NCBI GenBank assembly: GCA_903970565.1
Contig: CAJCJE010000350.1
Coordinates: 1 to 7,501, forward strand
Origin: Candidatus Melainabacteria bacterium
GTDB lineage: Bacteria > Actinomycetota > Actinomycetes > Mycobacteriales > Pseudonocardiaceae
Direction: 5' to 3'
DNA length: 7,501 nt
The translations under genes and the position numbers were made by a program. Below the pieces are notes generated by a model that had not been told where the DNA came from, did no database searches, and was given only the letters and a program-made list of their open reading frames with translations. How positions within the stretch are numbered: the stretch's first letter is position 1; each line of letters begins with the position of its first letter. Positions 1 to 6,359 of this stretch are shown here, one piece after another.

Positions 1-2
1 CC

Positions 3-197
3 GCCGTCGCACCTCCGCCGCGCTACGGGTGCAGCCCCCGCCGCACCCCGTCCAGCACCCTCCCGCCGCGCCCCGTCCGAACTTCCGCCGTCCCACCCCG
101 CCGGGACAGCCCCACCGCCACACCACCTACGACCGGCAGCCCGCCACCCTCAAACCCGTCCCTCCGCCAGCTCAACTCCTCGCCCCCAAGCAAGTAG
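3..197 (+). CDS. Possible 3' end of a Pro/Ser/Thr-rich protein (partial)
   Basis: The first 200 bases are C-rich, and the frame beginning at base 3 stays open to a TAG at 195-197. About 64 residues are visible, dominated by Pro, Ser, Thr and Arg, with roughly four fifths of third positions G or C. This would be a disordered tail of a gene entering from the left, convergent with murQ. A potential hairpin starts right after the stop (198-224), which mildly supports a gene end. Against it, the other two plus frames are also open here and give similarly proline-rich peptides, so frame choice by codon bias is weak. The composition changes to ordinary intergenic sequence after about 230. No domain is recognisable. 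It may be non-coding. Confidence 0.22.
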   Translation, partial: AVAPPPRYGCSPRRTPSSTLPPRPVRTSAVPPRRDSPTATPPTTGSPPPSNPSLRQLNSSPPSK

Positions 198-224
198 CCA
201 GCCCCCGCCCGCCCTGGGGGCCGG
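198..224 (+). terminator. Possible terminator hairpin after the left-edge frame
   Basis: GCCCCC at 201-206 pairs with GGGGGC at 216-221 across a 9-nt loop. Two further C-G pairs (198-199 with 223-224) lie outside one A-C mismatch. It starts directly after the TAG at 195-197. There is no T-tract, so this is a weak call. Confidence 0.25.
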
Positions 225-280
225 CGCCCCGCGTCAAGCCTATGACTGTTCGGCCGCCCGGCAAAGACGACAATCGCGGG

Positions 281-309
281 TTGTGGACAACCGGATTAAC
301 TGTGGACAG
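281..309 (-). promoter_or_regulatory. Pair of DnaA-box-like sites
   Basis: On the minus strand TTGTCCACA (281-289) is an exact match to the actinobacterial DnaA box, and CTGTCCACA (301-309) differs by one base. Both have the same orientation and start 20 bp apart, about two helical turns. They lie in non-coding sequence. No dnaA, dnaN or rpmH gene is visible, so this need not be an origin. It could be a DnaA-titration or regulatory site, or chance. Confidence 0.35.
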
Positions 310-397
310 TCGTTTGACAAACGAACGCGCGTCTACACTAGAGAATCGCGCAAGCGGCTTGGTGGGCAAGCCATCCAGCGAATCGAAGCGAATTCAC

Positions 398-433
398 AAC
401 CGGCCCTCCGGACCCAACCGGCCCTCCGGACCC
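398..433. repeat. Exact tandem repeat, 2 x 18 bp
   Basis: The 18-mer AACCGGCCCTCCGGACCC occurs at 398-415 and again at 416-433 with no mismatch. Each copy contains CCGG-CCCT-CCGG, which could form a 4-bp mini-hairpin. The length is a multiple of three, but no convincing gene covers it. Confidence 0.85.
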
Positions 434-505
434 AGTCGAAACCCCGCCAATTTCGCGCGGTCAATTCCCCTGGTTCGCGAAAAGCCGGTATTCCAGGAAA
501 AAAAT

Positions 506-1420
506 TCAGGGACTGAAGGTCGCCAGCGCGGTTCGGACGTGCCCGCGCGCGTTCGTCAGTGCCGTCGCGGCGTGCTCCGGATCGGTGCCGGCCAGCAAGG
601 TCACCAGCGCCACCTTCAGATCCCCGTCGGCAGCGGCCAGCGCGTCCGCGCAGTCCTGTTCGCCGGCGCCGGTGGCCTCCCGCAGAATCCGCAGCGTCCG
701 CCCGCGCAGCTTGGCGTTGGTCGCGCGCATACTGACCATCAGGTTGGAGTACGTGCGTCCGAACCGGATCATCGTGGCCGTCGAGAACGCGGTCAGCACC
801 AGCTTCTGCGCGGTGCCCGCCTTCATCCGGGTCGAACCGGCGATCGCCTCCGGCCCGGTGTCCACCGCGATCGGCACGTCCACCTGAGAGTTCGCCGCCG
901 CGCCAGGGTTGGCCGACACCAGCGCCGTCCGCGCGCCCAGTTCGCGTGCCTCGGCCAGCGCGCCGACCACGAACGGGGTCCGGCCGGATGCCGTCAGCCC
1001 GACCACGATGTCACCGGAGCGCACCTGTTCCCGGATCTCGGCCGCCCCGGCGCCCGCGTCGTCCTCGGCGTTCTCCACCGCCCGCAGCAGCGCCGCCGCG
1101 CCACCCGCGTGGTGCGGCCTGAACCAGTCGGCCGGAATGTTGAAGGTCGGGATCAACTCGGCCGCGTCCAGCACCGCGAGCCGCCCGGAGGTCCCGGCCC
1201 CCACGTAGTGCACCCGGTTGCCGTTGCGCAGCGCGGTCACCGCGAAGTCGACCAGCCTGGCCAGATCCGGCAGCACCGCCGCCACCGCGCCGGGCACGGT
1301 CGCGTCCTCGGCATTGATCTTGTAGAGGATGTCCAACGTGGACAATTGGTCGATGTCGGTCGTCGCCGGGTTGCGCAGTTCCGTTGGTGATTCGACTCGC
1401 ACCATGTCCGATGGCATCAC
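506..1420 (-). CDS. murQ: N-acetylmuramic acid 6-phosphate etherase MurQ
   Basis: Cytoplasmic lyase that cleaves the D-lactyl ether of MurNAc-6-phosphate to give GlcNAc-6-phosphate and D-lactate, a key step of peptidoglycan sugar recycling. The 304-residue length is normal for the family. Visible marks are the N-terminal TELRNPATTDIDQLSTLDIL segment (13-32), the SIS-domain phosphosugar loop HYVGAGTSGRLAVLDAAE (71-88), and the signature GPEAIAGSTRMKAGT (189-203). Glu88 and Glu119 (in ENAEDD) have the same 31-residue spacing as E. coli Glu83 and Glu114, the proposed acid/base residues. The gene overlaps murR: GTG at 1420 gives a 4-base overlap (GTGA), while ATG at 1417 would share one base. AAGGAGG lies 7 nt before the GTG and 10 nt before the ATG, so the start is ambiguous by one codon. 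It is almost certainly translationally coupled to murR. No MurNAc kinase or PTS gene is visible, so the source of its substrate is unseen. Confidence 0.97.
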   Translation of the reverse strand: MMPSDMVRVESPTELRNPATTDIDQLSTLDILYKINAEDATVPGAVAAVLPDLARLVDFAVTALRNGNRVHYVGAGTSGRLAVLDAAELIPTFNIPADWFRPHHAGGAAALLRAVENAEDDAGAGAAEIREQVRSGDIVVGLTASGRTPFVVGALAEARELGARTALVSANPGAAANSQVDVPIAVDTGPEAIAGSTRMKAGTAQKLVLTAFSTATMIRFGRTYSNLMVSMRATNAKLRGRTLRILREATGAGEQDCADALAAADGDLKVALVTLLAGTDPEHAATALTNARGHVRTALATFSP

Positions 1421-2349
1421 TCGTTGCCCTCCTTGGGCCGTCGACGACCGTCCTGCCGGACTTCCAGTCGGTGTGAACCGACGGCCGAGTAAGTGGTGTC
1501 GAGCGCGGCGAGCGCACTGTCCATGTGTCGTTGTGCCACGCCGATGAACACGCAGTCGATCACGGTCAGTTGGGCGATCCGGCTGGCTGTCGCGCCGGAG
1601 CGGAACGTGGTCTCCCGCGCCGCCGTGGTCAGCACGTGGTCGGCGACCTCGGTGATCGGCGAACGGGGGAAGTTGGTCAGGGCCACCGTGGTCGCGCCGC
1701 GTTCCCGTGCCTCGCGCAGCGCCTCGACGGTGTCGGTGGTCGCGCCGGTGTGCGAGATACCGACCGCGACATCGCCCCGGCGCAGTACGGCGGCCGAGGT
1801 GAGCATGATGTGTGTATCGCTCCAGGCGAAGCAGACGCGACCGATCCGGTGCAGCTTCTGTTGCAGGTCCAGTGCGACGAAAGCGCTTGCGCCAACGCCG
1901 TAGACATCGACCCGGCCCGCCCCGGCGATGGCGTGCACGACCCGTTCGAGACTGGCCATGTCCAGCTGTTCCGCGGTCTCCTCGACCGCCCGAGTGTCGG
2001 CGAAGGCCACCTTGCCGACGATCTGGCGCAGGTCGTCGGAGGGGCCGATCTCGCCGCCGAGATCGCGGTCGAGGTCCCGGTCGCTGCGCGCGGCGGCCCG
2101 AGCGGTGTCCGCGGCCAGCGCGATCCGCAGTTCCGGATATCCGCTGACGCCGACGGCCTTGCAGAACCGGGTCACCGTCGTCTCGCTGGTGCCCGCCGCG
2201 TCGGCGACCTCGGTGATGCTGCGCCGGGACACGCCGGCCGGGTCCTCGAGCACCACGTGCGCGACCCGCTGCTCCGCCCTGGCCAGGCCGGGCAGCAGCG
2301 AACGGATGCGGACCAGTGGGCTGGACTCGGTAGAACTGGAGGAGATCAC
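1417..2349 (-). CDS. murR: MurR-like RpiR-family transcriptional regulator
   Basis: DNA-binding regulator of 310 residues with the RpiR layout. An N-terminal helix-turn-helix domain (about 12-85) includes the recognition segment TSETTVTRFCKAVGVSGYPE. A C-terminal SIS sugar-phosphate domain (about 140-275) contains VYGVGASAFVALDLQQKL and GDVAVGISHTGATTDTVEAL. MurR of E. coli and Bacillus senses MurNAc-6-phosphate. The fused position with murQ and the neighbouring namZ make that ligand the likely one here, though family alone does not prove it. The start is GTG at 2349. No Shine-Dalgarno precedes it, but a TTGACC-17-TAAGTT promoter sits so that the first transcribed base would be the G of this GTG, so a leaderless mRNA is expected. 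A 17-bp element overlapping the -10 box also occurs before namZ, suggesting autoregulation and control of namZ. Confidence 0.92.
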   Translation of the reverse strand: MISSSSTESSPLVRIRSLLPGLARAEQRVAHVVLEDPAGVSRRSITEVADAAGTSETTVTRFCKAVGVSGYPELRIALAADTARAAARSDRDLDRDLGGEIGPSDDLRQIVGKVAFADTRAVEETAEQLDMASLERVVHAIAGAGRVDVYGVGASAFVALDLQQKLHRIGRVCFAWSDTHIMLTSAAVLRRGDVAVGISHTGATTDTVEALREARERGATTVALTNFPRSPITEVADHVLTTAARETTFRSGATASRIAQLTVIDCVFIGVAQRHMDSALAALDTTYSAVGSHRLEVRQDGRRRPKEGNE

Positions 2350-2384
2350 GTGGGAAACTTACTAACTGCTTGACATGTGGTCAA
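2350..2384 (-). promoter_or_regulatory. murR-murQ promoter with predicted MurR operator
   Basis: On the minus strand the -35 is TTGACC (2384-2379), the spacer is 17 nt, and the -10 is TAAGTT (2361-2356). Six bases later comes the GTG of murR. The element GTTAGTAAGTTTCCCAC (2366-2350) covers the -10 and runs up to the start codon. It agrees at 12 of 17 positions with the element at the same offset in the namZ promoter. A separate dyad, TTGAC-N5-GTCAA (2370-2384), covers the -35. Binding by MurR is inferred. Confidence 0.68.
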
Positions 2385-2469
2385 CGCGCGTGACTGCCAA
2401 GCAACCCAACCGTGTCTGGTAGTCACCGACATTATCCATAAATCACTCGATACGGTCGAAATGCCACCC

Positions 2470-2500
2470 CCGGTCGTCGTCGAGCCGGGACGACGACCGG
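2470..2500 (-). terminator. Terminator hairpin of the namZ-serine hydrolase unit
   Basis: A perfect 12-bp stem, CCGGTCGTCGTC (2470-2481) with GACGACGACCGG (2489-2500), closes a 7-nt loop. It starts 57 nt past the stop of the serine hydrolase gene and before the murR promoter, so it would separate the two units. It has no clear T-tract, as is common for actinomycete terminators. Confidence 0.7.
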
Positions 2501-2557
2501 AGAACCCCTTGACTGCCATTGGCCTGTCCTTACGGCACAAAAGCGACGAAAATACGG

Positions 2558-4339
2558 TCAGCGGTCACTCAACGCCCAGTTGACCCCGGTGAACGCGCCC
2601 GGATTCCGGTCACCGTCGAGCAGTACCCCGGAGGAGTCCGAGATCCGTACCCCGGCCACGTTCACCCCGCGCCCGGTGTACTCCGGGTCGGTCACGTACT
2701 CCCACCGAACCAGCAGTTTCCCGTTGCTCGACGGCAGCCGCGCGGTCACGTGCCACCAGGTCCGGTCGCCGCCGGAGAGGCCGGTCACCGCTCCGCTCGG
2801 CGCGCCCTTCCCGGTTGCGGTCACCGGGACGCTCGTCCACGTCGTCCCGTCCGTGCTGGTTTGCAGGTAGGCGAAGTCGGAGTCCGGTTCGGTGTCGACG
2901 AACGTGTCGTAGCTGATGTTCACCGGCCCGCTCCTGGGCGTCACCGTGGTGGTCAGCGTCGCGGTGCTGGCGTCCCCGATCCCGGAGTACCAGGACTGGC
3001 CGCCCTCCGGTGACCTCACCGCCATCGCGTTGGCAAGACCGTCGTCGGCGACGACTCGGGCCGGGTTGGTGGAACCCCAGTTGCGCGTCGGGTGCACCCG
3101 GTTGCTGAACTGCAACGCGATCGAGCGTGACAGTGGGTCGATGACGACGGTGGTGCCGGTGAATCCGGTGTGCCCCAAGGTGAACGGGCTGTCCAGCCGG
3201 CCCATGTACCAGCGCTGGTCGAGTTCGAAACCGAGGCCGTGCGAGTCGCCGGGGTAGTTCTGGTTGTAGTCGGTCTCCATCCGGGTGACCGACTGCTGGC
3301 TCAGAATCCGGTGCCCGCCATAGGTTCCGCCGTTGAGGATGGCCTGCGCGAGGATCGCCATGTCGTCGACGGTGGAGAACACCCCGGCGTGCCCGGCGAC
3401 GCCGCCCATCGCCCAGGCGTTCTCGTCATGCACCGAGCCCCACACCAGGCCGCGCTGCGGCTCACCCGGACCCTGCTCGTACTCCTCGGCCGCGATCCTC
3501 GGCTTGAGCGAGGCCGGCGGGTTGTACATGGTGTCCCTCATCCCCAGCGGTGCCGTGATGCCCTCGCGCACCAGTACATCCAGCGTCTTGCCGGTGATGT
3601 GCTGCAATACCTGTTGCAGCGTGAGCATGTTCAGGTCGGAGTAGAGGTAGGTGGTGCCGGCGGGGTACTCCGGCACGGTGTCGAGGATGGCGTTGATCCG
3701 GTCGGCCATCGTCGGGTACTGCCAGAGCGCGGGGCTCGGGTCGGCCGGCAGGCCGGAGGTATGGGTGAGCAACTGCTCGATGGTGATGTCACCCTTGCCG
3801 TTGCTGGCGAACTGCGGCAGGTAGCTGGCCACCGTCGCGTACAGGTCCAGTTTGCCCGCCTGTATCTGCTGCATGGCCACGATCGAGGTGAACAACTTCG
3901 ACAGCGAGGCGAGGTCGAAGATCGTGTTGTCGCGCATGGGAATCTGCTGGTCGGCCGGCAACAGGTCGCCCTGCTGGTCGGAATAGCGCAGCGCGTAACC
4001 GGCGGCCTGTCTGGACACCACGATGCCGTCGTGGACCAGCATGGTGACCTCGCCGGAGAACATCGGATGCCCGGTGCCCGGCTGGTTCCGCGTCCAGTCG
4101 GCCTCCTGCTGCTGCGCGGCCCGCACCACCGTCGGATCGAGGCCGGCCTCCTGCGGGGAGCCGTTGCGCAGCGTGGTCCACGACGGCATGAAACCCTGCT
4201 GCGGCTGGTCGAACCGGCCGACGTTCGGCACCGGTGGCCGCCAGGCCGGGCCGCCGGCCGACGCGCCGGCCGGAACGGCGCTCATCCCTGCCGCCAGGGC
4301 GAGTAACACCGCGCTGACCGCGACTGCACGAATGGACAT
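2558..4339 (-). CDS. Secreted beta-lactamase-fold serine hydrolase, AmiE/YbbE-like
   Basis: Predicted exported serine hydrolase (PF00144 fold), 593 residues from the chosen ATG. A signal peptide spans about 1-28 (hydrophobic VAVSAVLLALAAG, then AGASA). The catalytic triad of motifs is present: SLSK (145-148, nucleophile Ser145 and Lys148), YSD (233-235) and HTG (390-392). The stretch with VHDENA and GGVAGHAGVFS (about 304-322) is typical of the YbbE group. B. subtilis AmiE, next to namZ, is reported as a MurNAc-L-Ala amidase, so peptide removal from wall fragments is the likely job; esterase or D,D-peptidase activity remains possible. Residues from about 445 to the end are an extra beta-rich domain (YDTFVDTEPDSDFAYLQTS, then GRGVNVAGVRI) resembling the module after M6/immune-inhibitor-A peptidases; the Bacillus protein lacks it. 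An in-frame GTG at 4345 abuts GAGG with no spacing, whereas ATG at 4339 lies 6 nt after it, so ATG is preferred. The gene lies 108 nt after namZ with no promoter seen between. Confidence 0.88.
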   Translation of the reverse strand: MSIRAVAVSAVLLALAAGMSAVPAGASAGGPAWRPPVPNVGRFDQPQQGFMPSWTTLRNGSPQEAGLDPTVVRAAQQQEADWTRNQPGTGHPMFSGEVTMLVHDGIVVSRQAAGYALRYSDQQGDLLPADQQIPMRDNTIFDLASLSKLFTSIVAMQQIQAGKLDLYATVASYLPQFASNGKGDITIEQLLTHTSGLPADPSPALWQYPTMADRINAILDTVPEYPAGTTYLYSDLNMLTLQQVLQHITGKTLDVLVREGITAPLGMRDTMYNPPASLKPRIAAEEYEQGPGEPQRGLVWGSVHDENAWAMGGVAGHAGVFSTVDDMAILAQAILNGGTYGGHRILSQQSVTRMETDYNQNYPGDSHGLGFELDQRWYMGRLDSPFTLGHTGFTGTTVVIDPLSRSIALQFSNRVHPTRNWGSTNPARVVADDGLANAMAVRSPEGGQSWYSGIGDASTATLTTTVTPRSGPVNISYDTFVDTEPDSDFAYLQTSTDGTTWTSVPVTATGKGAPSGAVTGLSGGDRTWWHVTARLPSSNGKLLVRWEYVTDPEYTGRGVNVAGVRISDSSGVLLDGDRNPGAFTGVNWALSDR

Positions 4340-4415
4340 GGCCACCTCATTCGGCTCATCTGCAAAGCATGGCTGATCGGATAGACGGGTTCACCAGTAC
4401 CTGGTTGGCAGGTGG

Positions 4416-4464
4416 CTGTCGGTGGAGCAGGACCAGGAGGAGCAGGACTATCGGTAGAGCAGGA
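4416..4464. repeat. Imperfect triplication at the namZ stop codon
   Basis: GGAGCAGGAC occurs at 4424-4433 and 4439-4448, and TAGAGCAGGA at 4455-4464, at 15-16 bp spacing. The outer copies extend to a 17-mer (4416-4432 and 4448-4464) with 15 matches. The last copy encodes the C-terminal LLYR and stop of namZ. The others lie in the 108-bp gap before the serine hydrolase and would read LLHRQ in another frame. Slippage duplication of the gene end is the simplest explanation. Confidence 0.6.
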
Positions 4465-5746
4465 ACGGCTCGCGCTGCTGACGGAACCGCGCGAGTTCCG
4501 CCTGCCAGGAGTCGACGATGTCCGCAGTGGACGCACCCGCATCCACCAGGGTGCGCAGCCGGTCGGACCCGCTCAGATCGTCGACGTAGTTGTCCGGGGT
4601 CCAGCCGAAGACCGACGGGTACAACCGCTTCGCGGTGATGATCATGGCGACGGCGGTGCGGATCGCGTCCACCGTGCGTGGGTCGGCGAGGTGCACCTGC
4701 ACCCCGCCACAGATCTGGTTGACGAACTTGTCGAAGGTCGGCGCGTAGTAGTTCTCCCGGAACTCGACTCCGGGCAGGTTCATCGCGTTGAGCGCCTCGG
4801 CCCACTTCCAGTCGATGTCCGGCGCCCCGATCATCTCGAACGGCCGGCAGGTGCCCCGGCCCTCGGACAACAGGGTGCCCTCGAACAGGCAGGTGCCCGG
4901 ATACAGCAGCGCGGTGTCGCCGGTCGGCATGTTCGGGCTCGGCAACACCCACGGCAGATTCGTGTCCAGGAACAGTTGATCGCGCCGCAGCCCCCGCACG
5001 GTCACGACCTCCAGGCTGGACAGCTCCTTTCCGCCCGTGTCAGCGGGCAGGAAGACCGCGTTGAACAGTTTTGCCAGCTCACCGGCGGTCATCCCCGGCT
5101 GCTGCACGATCGGCTTGAGCCCGACCAGGGTGGCGTACGCCGGGTCCAGTTGCGGGCCGAAGGCCTGGCCGCCGATCGGGCACGGCCGGTCCAGCACCAC
5201 GAACGAGGCGCCGGTCAGCGCCGCGGCCTGCATGGCCAGGTACATCGTCCAGGTGTAGGTGTAGAACCGGGCGCCCGCGCCCGCGATGTCGAAGACCACG
5301 GTGTCCACCCCGGCCTTGGTGTACATCCCGGCCAGGTCCGCCGCGGTCGCGTTGTAGGCGTCGTAGACCGGGATACCGGTCCTCGGGTCGGTGTAGTTGC
5401 CCTCCGAACCGCCAGCCTGCGAGGTGCCCCGGAAGCCGTGTTCCGGGCCGAACACGGCCAGTGGGCGGACGTCTGCGGCCACCATCGAGTCGACGATGTG
5501 GGTGAGGTCGAGCAGTACCCCGGTCGGATTGGACAGCACCCCGACCTTGCGACCGGCCAGCGCGCGCCAACCGTCGGCGCCCCACTGGTCCGCGCCCGGT
5601 AACACCGTCGGCGCGAATCTGCCCGCCGCCCCGTCGGCATTGCCCGGCTGGGCGACTGCGGCCGCGCTCGGCTGGGAAGCGACCGCGAGAGCGGGGCCGG
5701 CCAGGGCAGATGCGGCGAGGAAACCACGCCGGCTGATCGGTTTCAT
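4448..5746 (-). CDS. namZ: Exo-beta-N-acetylmuramidase NamZ (DUF1343), Tat-exported
   Basis: DUF1343 (PF07075) protein of 432 residues, the family of B. subtilis YbbC/NamZ, which releases MurNAc from the non-reducing end of peptidoglycan glycans. Family landmarks (numbered from ATG) are GRKVGVLSNPTGV (65-77), FGPEHGFRG (99-107) with the Glu of PEHG thought to be catalytic, FDIAGAGARFYTY (152-164), VLDRPCPIGG (184-193), SPNMPTGDT (270-278) and LSEGRGTCRPFE (293-304). Most relatives read IQDVG where this protein has IAGAG. The N-terminus is a Tat signal (SRRGFLAAS, then an Ala-rich stretch to about 32), so export is expected in folded form. A GTG at 5752 is in frame, but GGGAG at 5752-5756 overlaps it and lies 5 nt before the ATG at 5746; ATG is therefore chosen. 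It is first in its unit, driven by the 5797-5832 promoter with about 50 nt of leader. B. subtilis NagZ, its usual partner, is absent from the window. Confidence 0.95.
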   Translation of the reverse strand: MKPISRRGFLAASALAGPALAVASQPSAAAVAQPGNADGAAGRFAPTVLPGADQWGADGWRALAGRKVGVLSNPTGVLLDLTHIVDSMVAADVRPLAVFGPEHGFRGTSQAGGSEGNYTDPRTGIPVYDAYNATAADLAGMYTKAGVDTVVFDIAGAGARFYTYTWTMYLAMQAAALTGASFVVLDRPCPIGGQAFGPQLDPAYATLVGLKPIVQQPGMTAGELAKLFNAVFLPADTGGKELSSLEVVTVRGLRRDQLFLDTNLPWVLPSPNMPTGDTALLYPGTCLFEGTLLSEGRGTCRPFEMIGAPDIDWKWAEALNAMNLPGVEFRENYYAPTFDKFVNQICGGVQVHLADPRTVDAIRTAVAMIITAKRLYPSVFGWTPDNYVDDLSGSDRLRTLVDAGASTADIVDSWQAELARFRQQREPFLLYR

Positions 5747-5796
5747 GCCCACTCCCGTGCGGTGAACTGGTAATTCATTCCCACAGTTGGCGCAGG

Positions 5797-5832
5797 ATTG
5801 GGAAGTTACTCACATCACCGGGGTTGGGTCAA
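5797..5832 (-). promoter_or_regulatory. namZ promoter with predicted MurR operator
   Basis: On the minus strand the -35 is TTGACC (5832-5827), the spacer is 18 nt, and the -10 is TAACTT (5808-5803). The expected start is near 5796, leaving a leader of about 50 nt. The element GTGAGTAACTTCCCAAT (5813-5797) overlaps the -10 at the same offset as the matching element in front of murR. A short dyad GGTTG-GGT-CAACC (5822-5834) covers the -35. It most likely makes namZ and the hydrolase inducible through MurR. Confidence 0.65.
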
Positions 5833-5888
5833 CCGCCCTTCGGGGCACGCGCGCGCTGGCGGCCGGGATCGGGAAGTCCCGGACATGC

Positions 5889-5923
5889 GGCGGCGCCCAC
5901 CGGTCAGACCGGCGGGCGCCGCC
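5889..5923. terminator. Strong GC-rich hairpin upstream of namZ
   Basis: GGCGGCGCCC (5889-5898) pairs with GGGCGCCGCC (5914-5923). After one A-C mismatch, CCGGT (5900-5904) pairs with ACCGG (5908-5912) around a 3-nt loop. There are 15 base pairs in all, with no T-tract on either side. It lies about 57 bp upstream of the namZ -35 and would stop minus-strand transcription entering from the right, insulating the namZ unit. Other roles are possible. Confidence 0.5.
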
Positions 5924-6359
5924 CACGGCGCGAACGTTCCGGGTTACCAAGCTGCAACGATGTCGTATGGCTGGGGTCTCGGCGTCCGGCGTCCCGATAC
6001 GCAGTCCCTCAACGACAAGCCTCCCGCGGCGTGCTGCGCGTGGGTGCCCGGTGTTCGCGCACGGAGTTCTGTCGGGGTGAACACGGCTTCTCTTCTGCTG
6101 TGTCCCTGGCCGACCTGAAGTCCGCACCTCCTTTTGTACCCTGTGACCTGGGTTACTACAAGAGCTCGGACGGGTGCACCGGTCAAGAACAACCAGTGAC
6201 CAAAACTCGCTGATAACAACGGAAGTAGCGCTTGCGGAGAGAGTCGCGTACCGCCGGTGGGGGTGTCTTGGTCACCCGCCCGACTGGCGTGCCCCGGAGT
6301 GTGATCCACATTCGCTCCGTAGAACGGTCTCGGTTGGCAAAGAATCTCTCCAGATCCAA

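Larger units (their letters stand above)
225..505. other. Non-coding stretch downstream of murQ
   Basis: No credible gene is seen here. Reading frames that cross it lose third-position GC bias. It holds two DnaA-box-like sites, an 18-bp tandem repeat and a small hairpin (GGCTTG 356-361 with CAAGCC 367-372, 5-nt loop). A run of seven T on the minus strand (498-504) lies one base past the murQ stop. No canonical stem precedes that T-run, so I cannot assign a firm murQ terminator. Confidence 0.6.

Noticed and set aside
314..344. Plus-strand TTGACA (314-319) followed by TAGAGA (339-344) as a promoter
   Set aside because: The spacer is 19 nt (14 nt to TACACT), and nothing credible starts downstream on the plus strand before the convergent murQ.
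29..1390. Long plus-strand open frame (453 codons)
   Set aside because: Beyond about base 500 it is antisense to murQ, and between 250 and 500 it loses codon bias. Its Arg/Gly-rich translation is typical of a shadow frame in GC-rich DNA.
1525..5602. Long plus-strand frames 1525-2373, 3170-4306 and 4412-5602
   Set aside because: Each lies antisense to a gene with clear family motifs (murR, the serine hydrolase, namZ), and their translations are Arg/His/Val-rich without recognisable domains.
6084..6320. Possible riboswitch (c-di-AMP ydaO type) before a wall-hydrolase gene
   Set aside because: I could not find the conserved helices or a downstream gene in the right orientation and distance. 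The region is also far from the namZ promoter and on the wrong side of a strong hairpin.
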